Below, in pieces: positions 34,789 through 43,488 of a DNA stretch of 64,000 nt (position 1 is the first letter of the stretch; every line of letters starts with the position of its first letter). Made by a program: the position numbers and the translations under genes. The notes beneath the pieces are model-generated. The model worked only from the letters and a program-made list of their open reading frames with translations. It was not told the origin of the DNA and did no database searches. Origin of the DNA: CAWJFP01 sp963842155 (lineage in GTDB: Bacteria > Pseudomonadota > Alphaproteobacteria > JACZXZ01); the NCBI GenBank assembly GCA_963842155.1, contig CAWJFP010000034.1, positions 1-64,000 on the forward strand, read 5' to 3'.

Positions 34789-35724
34789 TCAAACCACTGC
34801 CTCGTCGCGCAGCTCGGCGGGAAGCTTGAACTGCACGTTCTCGCGGATGCCGTCGAGCACGCTGACCTCGACGTCGTTGAAGTCGCGCAGCCGCGCGATC
34901 AGCTCCTGCACCAGGTCTTCCGGCGCCGAGGCTCCTGCGGTGATGCCGACCGCTTCGGCCCCTTTGAGCCAGCGCGGGTCGAGCTGCGCCGCGTCGTCGA
35001 TGAGATAGCTCGCCACGCCCATCTCGGTGCCGATCTCGCGCAGCCGGTTCGAATTCGAGCTGTTGCGCGCGCCCACCACCAGGATGACGTCGACCTCGCG
35101 CGCCAGCTCGCGCACGGCGGCCTGGCGGTTCTGCGTGGCGTAGCAGATGTCCTTGACGTCCGGCCCCAATATGTGGGGGAAGCGGCGCTTCAAGGCCTCG
35201 ATCACCTCGCGGGTGTCGTCGACCGAGAGCGTCGTCTGGGTGACGTAGGAAAGCTTGCCCGGGTCGGCGACCTGGAGCTTCTCCACGTCGGCCGGCTTGG
35301 AGACGAGATGCACCTTGCCCGGAATGCGGCCCATGGTGCCCTCGACCTCGGGATGGCCCTGATGGCCGATCAGCACGACCTCGAAGCCGCCCTCGGCGTA
35401 GCGCTGGCCCTCCTTATGGACCTTGGCGACGAGCGGGCAGGTGGCGTCGATCACCGGCAGGCGCCGCAGATCGGCCTCGTCCTCCACCTGCTGCGCCACG
35501 CCATGGGCGCTGAAGACCGTGATGGCGCCCTCGGGCACCTCGTCGAGCTCCTCGACGAAGATGGCGCCCTTGGTCTTGAGATCCTCGACCACGCGCTTGT
35601 TATGCACGATCTCGTGGCGGACATAGACGGGCGGGCCATAACGCTTCAGCGCGCGCTCGACGATCTCGATCGCCCGCTCCACGCCCGCGCAGAAGCCTCT
35701 CGGTTGGGCAAGCACGACCCGCAT
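34789..35724 (-). CDS. ispH: 4-hydroxy-3-methylbut-2-enyl diphosphate reductase IspH
   Basis: 311 residues. Last enzyme of the MEP isoprenoid pathway, making IPP and DMAPP, the precursors of squalene. Three conserved Cys bind the iron-sulfur cluster: VVLAQPRGFCAGVERA, PVIDATCPLVAKVHKE and DICYATQNRQAAV. The substrate motif VVGARNSSNSNRL is present. The start at ATG 35,724 matches family length; the frame extends further but without family support. Grouping with hpnH links precursor supply to hopanoids. Confidence 0.97.
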   Translation of the reverse strand: MRVVLAQPRGFCAGVERAIEIVERALKRYGPPVYVRHEIVHNKRVVEDLKTKGAIFVEELDEVPEGAITVFSAHGVAQQVEDEADLRRLPVIDATCPLVAKVHKEGQRYAEGGFEVVLIGHQGHPEVEGTMGRIPGKVHLVSKPADVEKLQVADPGKLSYVTQTTLSVDDTREVIEALKRRFPHILGPDVKDICYATQNRQAAVRELAREVDVILVVGARNSSNSNRLREIGTEMGVASYLIDDAAQLDPRWLKGAEAVGITAGASAPEDLVQELIARLRDFNDVEVSVLDGIRENVQFKLPAELRDEAVV

Positions 35725-35918
35725 GCTATTCCTCGTAATATGCAACACCACGCTCGCGGAACGCGCGACGCTCCACGCCGATAGACGAATCCGTGATGAT
35801 GTAGCATGCCGACCCGCGCAAGGGAAGACGAAGGCCAGGCGGCCTGCGGTCGCGGGCCCGCCAGCCGGCTGACAAGCCTTTGTTTTCGTTCACTCCGCCG
35901 GGCCCCGCCGCAATTTGG

Positions 35919-36926
35919 TCATGAGGCCTTGCGGCGGGCGAGATAGCCGTTCTCGCGGAACCAGGCCACGGCGTCGGCGATGGCCTCGACCGCCGGGCGC
36001 GGCGCGTAGCCGAGCGCCCGCCGCGCCTTGTCGATCTTGAAATACATGTGCTTCTTGGCAAGTCGCACCCCGTCCACTGTGGCGACCGGCTCGGGCCCGC
36101 CGAAAAGCCGCGCCACCGTCTCGGCGACATAGGCGATCGGCAGCACGGCGCTGTGCGGTATGCGCCAGCGCGGCGGCTTGCCGCCGGTGATCAGCGCCAC
36201 CTCCTCGAGAATGGCCCGCAACGACATGTTCTCGGCGCCGAGAATATAGCGCTCGCCCACCGCGCCGCGCTCGAAGGCGAGCCAATGGCCTTCGGCCACG
36301 TCGTCGACATGGACGATGTTGAGCCCGGTATCGACATAGCCCGGCATCCTGCCCGCGGCGGCCTCGAGGATCATCCGCCCGGTCGGCGTGGGCTTGATGT
36401 CGCGCGGGCCCACGGGCGCGGAGGGATTCACGATCACGGCCGGCAGGCCGCGTGCCCGCACCAGCCGGCGCACCTCCTCCTCGGCCATGAACTTGGATCG
36501 CTTGTAGTGGCCCACCATGTCGTCGAGCGAGGACGGCGTCTCTTCGTCGGCGGGCGAGCCGTCTTCATGGAGGCCCAAGGTCGCCACGCTGCTGGTATAG
36601 ACGATACGCGCGACGTTGGCCTCGAGCGCCGCGAGCATGAGATTGCGCGTGCCTTCGACGTTGGCGCGATAGAGCGGAGCCGGGTCGGGTACCCAGAGCC
36701 GATAATCCGCTGCGACATGGAAGAGCGCGTCGCAGCCCTTGGCGGCGGCCTTGAGCGAGGCGAGGTCAATCAAATCGCCCGTCGCGATTTCGCAATCGAG
36801 GCCCGCGACGTTGCGTCGATCGCTGGTGGGCCGCACGAGCGCGCGCGTCTCGATCCCTTGCGCGACGAGGCGGCGCAGCACGGCCGAGCCCACGAAGCCT
36901 GCGGCGCCGGTGACGAGCGCCTTCAT
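35919..36926 (-). CDS. hpnA: Hopanoid-associated NAD-dependent epimerase/dehydratase HpnA
   Basis: 335 residues. Extended SDR of the dihydroflavonol-reductase branch. NAD motif KALVTGAAGFVGSAVLRRL, ARIVYTSSVATLGLHEDG (Ser), and Tyr-x-x-x-Lys in HYKRSKFMAEEEV. HpnA is regularly found in hopanoid clusters; its exact reaction is not firmly known. Complete, 9 bases upstream of the hpnN stop in the same direction of reading (minus strand order hpnN then hpnA). Confidence 0.93.
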   Translation of the reverse strand: MKALVTGAAGFVGSAVLRRLVAQGIETRALVRPTSDRRNVAGLDCEIATGDLIDLASLKAAAKGCDALFHVAADYRLWVPDPAPLYRANVEGTRNLMLAALEANVARIVYTSSVATLGLHEDGSPADEETPSSLDDMVGHYKRSKFMAEEEVRRLVRARGLPAVIVNPSAPVGPRDIKPTPTGRMILEAAAGRMPGYVDTGLNIVHVDDVAEGHWLAFERGAVGERYILGAENMSLRAILEEVALITGGKPPRWRIPHSAVLPIAYVAETVARLFGGPEPVATVDGVRLAKKHMYFKIDKARRALGYAPRPAVEAIADAVAWFRENGYLARRKAS

Positions 36927-36935
36927 GGCTGCAGC

Positions 36936-39674
36936 CTAGCGGCGCCGAGCAGCGGCCTCGCCGGCGGCCGCCCGCCGGAGACGCTGCTCGCGCCACATCA
37001 GAAGAGCCGGCAGCACGATAAGCGTGCAAGCCAGCGCCAAGGTCAGGCAGATGCCGAGCAGATAGCCCGTGCCGGCGGTGCCGCGATGATACGACACCAT
37101 CAGGCTCGAGAAGGACACCATGGTGGTGAGCGCCGAAAACAGCACGGCGCGCGGCGTGCTGGTGCGCAGGAGCGCGATCACGCTTCCCGTCTCGCGCAGC
37201 CGCAGGATGAGATAGATGCCGAACGCGACGCCCAGGCTGAAGAGCAGCGGCAAGGCGATGATGTTGGCGAAGTTGAAGGCGAGGCCGAACAGCACCGTGA
37301 CGGCGATGGTGAGCAGGCCGGCGAGCGCCAAGGGCAGCAGGACGAGCAGCCAATCGCGGAAGCTGCGCAGGATCAGTACCAGCAGCAGCCCGATGGCGAT
37401 GAAGGCGATGATTCCCGCCTGCTCGAACGCGCCCACGACGATCTTACCGCCCTCGAGCAGCAGCACCGGCGTGTCGGTGGCGTCCGGCGCGACCGCCTTC
37501 ACCCTGTCGACGAAGCGCGTCAGCACCGCCTTGTCAATGCGGCGCGCCGTCGGGAAGACCTCGACGCGCGCGCGCCCGTCGGCGGCGAGATAGCGCGAGC
37601 GCAGATTCTCGGGCAGGCTCCGCAGCGTCACCGGTTCGGCCGTCATCAGCTCCTTGAGCCCCGCGAGGCGGCCCGGGAAATTCGCGATCAGCGCATCCTC
37701 GAGGCCGGCATAGGCGGCGGGATTCTGCCCGCGCTCCGCATCGAAGCGGGCGAGCAGCTCGGCCAGGCGCCGCGCAGGACCGGCCGCGGCGTCCGCCTTG
37801 GGCGAGGCGGCGAGCTTCTCGAGCTTCTGCCGCAGCCCGTCGCTCGCCTGCCGCCGCTCGGCGTCGCTCGGCGGCGGCTTGGGCGTGGCGGCGGCGAGAA
37901 CCGGCGTCATGAAGGTCGCCATCTGGTCGATAAGACGCAGCTTGGCCGGCTGATCCTCGGGCACGAAGGAGCTCAGCGTCACCGTGTTGTCGACCTCGGG
38001 CAGCCGCTCCAACCGCTTGGCGAGCGCGTCGGCCGCGGCCAGATCGGGCGCCACGATGTTGATCGAGTAGGGCGAGGTGGAGCTGCCCGTGGTGAGCTCG
38101 CCATAGGCCTTCACCGATTCCGTCGTCGGATCCTTGAGATTGATCGGATCGATATCGAACCGCGCGTAGGGCAAGGCGAACAGCGAGGCTATGCCGAGCG
38201 CAAGCGCGCCGAGACAAATGGTCCGCGCATGGCGCGCGAAGAAGGTGCCAGCCGCCTTGCCGTTGCGCGCGTCGCTGCGCCGCGGGCTCGGACGGATCGG
38301 CATGACGGCGAACAGCGCGGGCAGCAGCGTCATGGTGGCGAAGAAACCGATGAACATGCCGACACCGGCGATGATGCCGAGCTCGCGCAAGCCCACATAT
38401 TCGGTCGGGATGAAGGAGAGGAAGCCGATCGCCGCGCAAAGCGCCGCTAGGCCGACGGCGATCCCGGTGCCGCCCGCGGCCGCGTCGAGCGCCTCGCGCA
38501 GGCTGGCGCCGCCGTCGATCGCCTCCTTGTAGCGCATGCCGAATTGGATGCTGAAATCGACCGCGAGGCCGATGAAGAGGACAGCGAAGGCGACCGAGAT
38601 CAAGTTCAGATGGCCGATGGCGAGCGTGGCGAAGGCGGCGGTCCAGATCAAGCTCAACACCAGGCTGACGATGGTCGCCAGAACGAGTTTGAGCGAGCGC
38701 AGGCCAATGATCACGAGGACGCTGACGAGGAGCAGGGAGAGAAGGCTGGCGAGGCCGACGCCCTTTCGCACGCTGTCCAGCTCGTCCTGGTCGAGCGCCG
38801 GGCTTCCGGTCAGCATGACTTGCACGCCGTGGGCCGGGTCGAGATGGAGCTCCGCCGCCGTGTCGTGGATGAAATCCGTCGCCGCCTGCGCGGGATCGAG
38901 CGAGCGGTAGTCGAGCTTCGGCCGCACCAGGATAATCTGGCGGCGGTCGGCCGGCTTGTCCGGAAGCCCGGTCATGAGGTCGCGCCAGGAGAGCCGCGCG
39001 GGCTTGCCCTCGAGGCGTCGCTCGACCGCATCGCCGATCTTGGAGAGGGGGCGGACGAGAAGTCCGGCATCGACCTCGCCCATCGCGATGCCGTCCGCGG
39101 CTTGTCCCAGCACGTGGAAAAGGCCGCGTAGGCTGGGGTCGCTGACGAGCGTGCCGAGCAGCGGCTGCGCTTGCGCGAGCCGGTCGGAAAGCTCGCCGAG
39201 CTCCCTGCTGTCGAGAAAGAGCAGGCCCTCGCGCCGGAAGAAGCTATCGCCGCCGGGGAAGAAAAAGCCGGAAAAGAGATCGGTCTTCGGCCGCAGCCGC
39301 GCGGCAAGAAGATTGGCCGCGTCCTCGGCGCGATCGGGACTGTCGCCCTCGATCAGCACGACGAGGCTATCCTCCAGGCTCGGAAAGGCTTGCTCGAAGG
39401 CTTTAAAAGTCTGCCAATAAGGCAGCTTCTGGTTGAGCAGCGCGCCGGTATCGGTGTGGATGCCGAGGTGGGTCACGGTGTACCAGCCACCGGCGGCCGT
39501 GAGGATGACGGAGCCGACGATGATCGGCCAGGCGAGACGGCGCACCCACTCGACCCACCACACGAAGGCGCGCGATATGCGCGGCGCGGCACCGCCGCCC
39601 TCCGGCGGCTCGGTCAGCCGCTCCTGCCATCTCGGCTCTTCCGATGGCTCAACGTGAAGGCGTTGGAGGCTCAT
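36936..39674 (-). CDS. hpnN: RND-family hopanoid transporter HpnN
   Basis: 912 residues. Inner-membrane RND/MMPL-type exporter that moves hopanoids toward the outer membrane. It has two halves. Each has one N-terminal helix (AWPIIVGSVILTAAGGWYTV and ICLGALALGIASLFALPYAR), a large periplasmic domain and a bundle of five helices (LLSLLLVSVLVIIGL, AVLFIGLAVDFSIQFGMRYK; ILRSFRDWLLVLLPLALAGL, AFNFANIIALPLLF). Start at ATG 39,674; the longer upstream frame lacks family features. First gene of the minus-strand hpnN-hpnA unit and divergent from hpnM. Confidence 0.95.
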   Translation of the reverse strand: MSLQRLHVEPSEEPRWQERLTEPPEGGGAAPRISRAFVWWVEWVRRLAWPIIVGSVILTAAGGWYTVTHLGIHTDTGALLNQKLPYWQTFKAFEQAFPSLEDSLVVLIEGDSPDRAEDAANLLAARLRPKTDLFSGFFFPGGDSFFRREGLLFLDSRELGELSDRLAQAQPLLGTLVSDPSLRGLFHVLGQAADGIAMGEVDAGLLVRPLSKIGDAVERRLEGKPARLSWRDLMTGLPDKPADRRQIILVRPKLDYRSLDPAQAATDFIHDTAAELHLDPAHGVQVMLTGSPALDQDELDSVRKGVGLASLLSLLLVSVLVIIGLRSLKLVLATIVSLVLSLIWTAAFATLAIGHLNLISVAFAVLFIGLAVDFSIQFGMRYKEAIDGGASLREALDAAAGGTGIAVGLAALCAAIGFLSFIPTEYVGLRELGIIAGVGMFIGFFATMTLLPALFAVMPIRPSPRRSDARNGKAAGTFFARHARTICLGALALGIASLFALPYARFDIDPINLKDPTTESVKAYGELTTGSSTSPYSINIVAPDLAAADALAKRLERLPEVDNTVTLSSFVPEDQPAKLRLIDQMATFMTPVLAAATPKPPPSDAERRQASDGLRQKLEKLAASPKADAAAGPARRLAELLARFDAERGQNPAAYAGLEDALIANFPGRLAGLKELMTAEPVTLRSLPENLRSRYLAADGRARVEVFPTARRIDKAVLTRFVDRVKAVAPDATDTPVLLLEGGKIVVGAFEQAGIIAFIAIGLLLVLILRSFRDWLLVLLPLALAGLLTIAVTVLFGLAFNFANIIALPLLFSLGVAFGIYLILRLRETGSVIALLRTSTPRAVLFSALTTMVSFSSLMVSYHRGTAGTGYLLGICLTLALACTLIVLPALLMWREQRLRRAAAGEAAARRR

Positions 39675-39749
39675 AGGCAGAGGAAATCCGGCTGGTTGGG
39701 AAATTTGCCGCGGATCGCGGCCGCCTACGGCTGCCCGCCATCGACCGAG

Positions 39750-39778
39750 CATATAAAGGCGTAATACCTTAGGAACAA
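39750..39778 (-). promoter_or_regulatory. Candidate promoter for hpnN-hpnA
   Basis: On the minus strand, TTGTTC (39,778-39,773) and TATATG (39,755-39,750) are separated by 17 bases, about 75 bp before the hpnN start. This is the only A/T-rich patch in the gap between hpnN and hpnM. By eye only. Confidence 0.5.
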
Positions 39779-40085
39779 GTGTTAACTTGCTTCCAATGCT
39801 CGAATATAAACGGCCTGCGACCACGGGTCGCGGCCCAATTTGGCGATTCCCGCCTCTTTGACGCAATGGGGGCGCGTCACCATCCCAGGAGCATCGAATG
39901 GCGATGGGCGCGGCGCGGCGCGCGGGAACCGCCGCCCTCGCGCGGAGGTTCTCATTCGGCTTATTCTCCCCGCCGCTTCGGGGTTATGATAGAAAATCCA
40001 GCCCGGCCTGCCCGCCGCAAGCCGCGTCGAGCCGCGGATTCGCCTGTCCCCCCAAGTCCCCTTGGCTCAATTAAGGTATGTCATC
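39779..40085. other. Divergent gap between hpnN and hpnM
   Basis: About 300 bases. Apart from the hpnN promoter at its left edge I see no gene. A plus-strand promoter for hpnM must lie here but no clear -35/-10 pair stands out. An SD-like element near the hpnM start is weak (TAAGGTATGTC). Confidence 0.4.
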
Positions 40086-40700
40086 ATGCTGCACCGTCTG
40101 AAGGCTCTTGTGGCGGCGTTGCTGCTTACCGGTCTCTTGCCGGCCTTCGCCGACGCGGCGGTCGAGGACGCCAAGCAGGTCGTCCAGAGCTATTATTCGA
40201 CCCTGCTCGGCGTCATGCACAAGGGCAAGGAGCTCGGCTACAAGGGCCGCTACGACACGCTCAAGCCCGCGGTCGACAAGAGCTTCGATCTCGCCCTCAT
40301 GGCGCAGACCACGGTGGGCGGCTTCTGGGACAGCATGTCGCCGGAGCAGCGGACCCAGCTGGTCGAGGCCTTCGAGGACTTCACGGTGGCGAACTACGCT
40401 CATAATTTCGACGATTACGGCGGCGAGAAATTCGAGACCTACCAGGCGCAGGAGACGCCGCGCAAGGACGTGGTGGTCGACAGCGCGATCGTGAAGTCCG
40501 ACGGCGACAAGGTGAAGCTCGACTATCTGCTGCGGGCGGAAGGGGACGGCTACAAGATCATCGACGTCTTCGTCGACGGCGCCATCTCCGAGCTCGCCAC
40601 GCGCCGCTCCGAATATACCTCCGTGATCCGCCGGGACGGGGTCGACGCGCTCATCAAGCTCATCCGCGAGAAGGCGGGCGAGTTGGCCGCGAAATCGTGA
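40086..40700 (+). CDS. hpnM: Periplasmic hopanoid-associated protein HpnM (MlaC-like)
   Basis: 204 residues with a signal peptide (LVAALLLTGLLPAFADAAVE). Lipid-binding MlaC/Ttg2D fold. Family blocks: VVQSYYSTLLGVMHKGKELG, RYDTLKPAVDKSFDLALMAQ, EFEDFTVANYAHNFDDY-like segment, and KIIDVFVDGAISELATRRSE. Probably carries hopanoids across the periplasm after HpnN. The stop overlaps the next gene's start (GTGATG). Confidence 0.93.
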   Translation: MLHRLKALVAALLLTGLLPAFADAAVEDAKQVVQSYYSTLLGVMHKGKELGYKGRYDTLKPAVDKSFDLALMAQTTVGGFWDSMSPEQRTQLVEAFEDFTVANYAHNFDDYGGEKFETYQAQETPRKDVVVDSAIVKSDGDKVKLDYLLRAEGDGYKIIDVFVDGAISELATRRSEYTSVIRRDGVDALIKLIREKAGELAAKS

Positions 40701-41188
40701 TGGCGGCGCGAGGGCGGCGCATCCTGGCATCGCTGAGCTGCGCGCTCGCGGTCACTTGTTTGGGCGCGCGGAGCGCCGCAGCCGACGTGGTGGTGCGTAT
40801 CTATCTTCTGGCGCCCGCGGGCCTGGGCGAGACGATCGGCACAGTGCATCTGAGCGACGCCAAGGGAGGCCTGCGCTTGGCCGCGCGGCTCAAGGATTTG
40901 AGCGCCGGCCCGCACGGCTTCCATTTGCGCGCGACGGGCGCATGCGGCGCGGCGTCGGCGAGCGCGGCGAAGACCGCCGCCCATGGCGCCGCGACGGCGG
41001 CGATGGCCGAGCGCGATCTGCCGCCGCTCGTCGTCGGCGGTGACGGCGTCGCGCGCGGCACGGTGCTTGCGCAAGGCCTCAAGCTCGCCGATATCCACGG
41101 TGGCATGCTGGTCATCGACGGCGCCGATGAGCATGCCCGGCCCGGCGCAGGCGCGAGCGCAGCGGCCTGCGGCGTGATCCCGCAATGA
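40697..41188 (+). CDS. Cu/Zn superoxide dismutase-like protein lacking metal ligands
   Basis: 163 residues with a signal peptide (ILASLSCALAVTCLGARSAA). The Greek-key SOD pattern is recognisable: GTVHLSDAKGGLRLAARLKD, GPHGFHLRATGAC, and MLVIDGADEHARPG with a final CGVIPQ. The disulfide cysteines are kept. The paired copper His in GFHxH reads HLR, and the last copper His (usually VVHAG) reads VIDGA, so catalysis is unlikely. It starts at GTG 40,697 or ATG 40,700, overlapping the hpnM stop, so it is co-expressed with hpnM. Confidence 0.75.
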   Translation: MMAARGRRILASLSCALAVTCLGARSAAADVVVRIYLLAPAGLGETIGTVHLSDAKGGLRLAARLKDLSAGPHGFHLRATGACGAASASAAKTAAHGAATAAMAERDLPPLVVGGDGVARGTVLAQGLKLADIHGGMLVIDGADEHARPGAGASAAACGVIPQ

Positions 41189-41237
41189 AGTTCTGGGCGG
41201 CGCGGGCTGGCGATTGCGCGTCAGGGAGGGCGATCCG

Positions 41238-41474
41238 ATGAGCAAAGTGACCCATGACGAGCTGCTGGCGATCCTCGGCCGGATCGACGACGTGAAGCTG
41301 GCCGAGGTGATGGCGCTCGATCCCACGCGCGACGAAGTCATCCAAGCCAAGCTCTGGCTTGCCCACGCCGACCTGCATGAGGCGGGCGCGGTGGCCGGCG
41401 GCCAGACCGCGAAGGCGACCCGCATCTACCAGATGCTGCGCGTCGACGCGCCGGCGGAATGGGGCGAGGAATAG
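41238..41474 (+). CDS. Small hypothetical protein
   Basis: 78 residues, acidic and helical: THDELLAILGRIDDVKLAEV, ALDPTRDEVIQAKLWLAHAD. The ATG at 41,238 follows AGGGAGGGCGATCCG. It looks like a real gene in codon use and start, but I do not recognise it. It ends 4 bases before the convergent regulator gene. Confidence 0.7.
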   Translation: MSKVTHDELLAILGRIDDVKLAEVMALDPTRDEVIQAKLWLAHADLHEAGAVAGGQTAKATRIYQMLRVDAPAEWGEE

Positions 41475-41478
41475 AGCC

Positions 41479-41805
41479 TCAGCGCTCCTCGGACGGCTGC
41501 AGTCTCGTTTCCGGCTCGCTCTCGAGGATCTCGCGCAGGAAGCCGAGATGGCGCGCGAAGGCCTGGCGCCCGGACCTCGTCGCGCGCAGCCGCGTGCGCG
41601 GCTTGCGGCCGACGAAATCCTTCTCGATCGAGACATAGCCGGCCTTCTCGAGCGTATCGAGATGGGCGCCGAGATTGCCCGGCGTGGCGCCGACCAGGCG
41701 CTGCAGGCGGGTGAACTCGAGCGCTTCCCCCGCGGCGAGCGCGGTCAGGGCGGTCATGATCCGCAGCCTGGTCGTCTGATGGATGGTCTCGTTCGGCTCG
41801 GTCAT
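41479..41805 (-). CDS. Winged-helix transcriptional regulator (DUF4423/MarR-like fold)
   Basis: 108 residues. Winged helix with HQTTRLRIMTALTALAAGEA, EFTRLQRLVGATPGNLGAHL (recognition helix), TLEKAGYVSIEKDFVGRKPR (wing). This type is usually encoded with a small membrane protein, as here: ATGA overlap with the gene at 41,802. The operon promoter carries a 12-bp palindrome in its spacer, a probable autoregulatory site. Confidence 0.9.
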   Translation of the reverse strand: MTEPNETIHQTTRLRIMTALTALAAGEALEFTRLQRLVGATPGNLGAHLDTLEKAGYVSIEKDFVGRKPRTRLRATRSGRQAFARHLGFLREILESEPETRLQPSEER

Positions 41806-42393
41806 GGATAGCGCGCAAGCCTGAGATAGACGCCGCCTCCGATCAAGGCGCCGCCACCCAGAAGCGCCATCCACAATAGGAAGGACGGGCCGGCGAAGAG
41901 CAGGCAGAGCGCCACGAGCGCGGTCACGATCAGCCCCGAGACGACAAAGAAGCGCCCGACCCAGAAGCCGGCGAGGATGTAGCCGAGCATGAAGACGGCG
42001 GGGACGAAAGCGTCGATCTGGCGGCCCTTGAGGCCGAGCAGGAACACCCACAGCACGGCGAAGCCGGCCAGGCTCGCCATGAAGCTGATAATCCGCCAAT
42101 CGAGCCGCTGCAAGAGCGGCCGCGGCGCGGTCGCGTATTTGCGCCGGCAGCTGAGCCAGGGAATGAAGATCGAGCCGGCGAAGCCGATCAGGTCGAGCAG
42201 CAGCCAGATCGTCTGTTCATGGCCGACCCCTTCATATTCGACAAGATAGCCGATGAGCCAGATGACGCCCCAGAGGATGAGAATCCAGCTCGTGACATCG
42301 TAGATCACCGACTGGCGGACGCGCTGCGCGGTCTCATCGACCTCGCGGAGGGCGTCCGAGGCTTGATCGCGGGTGAGATTTATGGCGCCTCCT
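41802..42393 (-). CDS. Membrane protein paired with the winged-helix regulator
   Basis: About 195 residues. Five hydrophobic helices: WILILWGVIWLIGYLVEYEG, TIWLLLDLIGFAGSIFIPWL, IISFMASLAGFAVLWVFLLG, AFVPAVFMLGYILAGFWVG and LLWMALLGGGALIGG. Upstream of GTG 42,308 the frame continues with LTRDQASDALREVDETAQRV, a plausible cytosolic N-terminus. It begins at an ATA codon (42,393) with GGAGG 3-4 bases before it; no ATG, GTG or TTG is present in that stretch. Likely role: sensing or anti-sigma-like partner; not known. Confidence 0.75.
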
Positions 42394-42419
42394 CGCCTGG
42401 GGATCCAGGCAGATGTGTT

Positions 42420-42448
42420 ACTCTGTCACGCAGAGTACTCTGTGTCAA
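42420..42448 (-). promoter_or_regulatory. Promoter and palindromic operator of the regulator operon
   Basis: On the minus strand TTGACA (42,448-42,443), a 17-base spacer and CAGAGT (42,425-42,420). The spacer contains the perfect palindrome CAGAGTACTCTG (42,431-42,442), and CAGAGT recurs in the -10. A winged-helix repressor from the same operon would fit this site. Confidence 0.65.
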
Positions 42449-42555
42449 GCGCCTCATTGGGATTTCTGGCATGGCGTTTCGGCCGGCCCTATGATTTAGA
42501 TTGAAGGCGGCGGCGAGCCGCGCGCCGGGCATCGCGTCAGACGGGTTTTGGCGAC

Positions 42556-43035
42556 ATGAGGACAGGAAGATCGCGCTCTACGGCTCTCGCGGCGTCGGCG
42601 CTCTTGCTGGCGGCTGTTGCGGCCGGCCCATGGCGCGCGGCCGCGGCGGCGGGCAAGGCCGATCCCGACGACACGGCGCAAGTGGCGCTCGGCCAAAAGG
42701 TCTATGACGCGAACTGCGCCTCCTGCCACGGCGCCCATCTCGAGGGCCAGGCCGATTGGCAGACGCGCAAGCCGGACGGCAAGCTGCCGGCGCCGCCCCA
42801 TGACTGGCATGGCCATACTTGGCGCCATCCCGACAGCCAGCTTTTCGCCTTCGTCAAGAATGGCGTCGCGCCTTATTCCCCGCCCGGCTACAAGACCGAC
42901 ATGGCGGGCTTCGGCACGGTGCTCTCCGACGCCGAGATCTGGGCCGTGATCGCCTATATCAAGAGCGCCTGGCCGCCGGAGTTTCGCCGCTACCAGCAGG
43001 CTATCACCGACCGCGTCGATGGCGCGGGCCAATGA
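42556..43035 (+). CDS. Periplasmic class I cytochrome c
   Basis: 159 residues. Signal peptide (STALAASALLLAAVAAGPWR), then one heme-binding motif CASCHGAHLEGQ. The likely sixth ligand is the Met in KTDMAGFG. C-terminal helix LSDAEIWAVIAYIKSAWPPE is typical of cytochrome c/DHC-type domains. Electron-transfer role; partner unknown. Stands alone between the regulator operon (divergent) and a small cysteine protein. Confidence 0.92.
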   Translation: MRTGRSRSTALAASALLLAAVAAGPWRAAAAAGKADPDDTAQVALGQKVYDANCASCHGAHLEGQADWQTRKPDGKLPAPPHDWHGHTWRHPDSQLFAFVKNGVAPYSPPGYKTDMAGFGTVLSDAEIWAVIAYIKSAWPPEFRRYQQAITDRVDGAGQ

Positions 43036-43154
43036 GTTGGAGGGGGCGGAATAAATTCCTTCCCGATGCAATAACCCGATCCCACGATCCGTCCATGATT
43101 GAACGCGGCGGGGATTTGCCGTATCTGTGTTGGCGGTAGTTGCGAGGGGCCGAA

Positions 43155-43463
43155 ATGAAGCGTTCCGTTTTGATTGCCGCGGCGGTGGCGGCCGTGCTGG
43201 CGACGCCGGCGCTCGGCGCCGGCAATGATTGGGGTCAGGCGATCGAGGAGAAATGCTACGGCGTCGGCGCCAAGGACGTGTCGCTCTGCGGCGCCCAGGA
43301 TTGCGCGAGCCAGACGAGCGGGCCGGCGGCGCACGCCAACGGCGCCGACCATGCCCAGAGCGCGGACAAGGGCATCACCCCCGATGGCCAAACCTTCGCC
43401 TTCGTGCCGCAGGGCACTTGCGTGAAGATGTATGGCGGCAGCCTAACGCCCAAGAATTCCTGA
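43155..43463 (+). CDS. DUF2282-like small periplasmic cysteine protein
   Basis: 102 residues with a signal peptide (SVLIAAAVAAVLATPALGA). The mature part has four Cys in the order EEKCYGVGAKDVSLCGAQDC and QGTCVKMYGGSL. This resembles the DUF2282 family (BufA1 bufferin precursors), which have the pattern KCYGV-C-C-LPKGTC-GGSL. The BufB (DUF692) and BufC partners are not adjacent. If related, it may bind copper. The match rests on motif memory. ATG 43,155; SD GAGGGG. Confidence 0.6.
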   Translation: MKRSVLIAAAVAAVLATPALGAGNDWGQAIEEKCYGVGAKDVSLCGAQDCASQTSGPAAHANGADHAQSADKGITPDGQTFAFVPQGTCVKMYGGSLTPKNS

Positions 43464-43488
43464 GCGGCCCACCCTCCCCGCGATTTCC

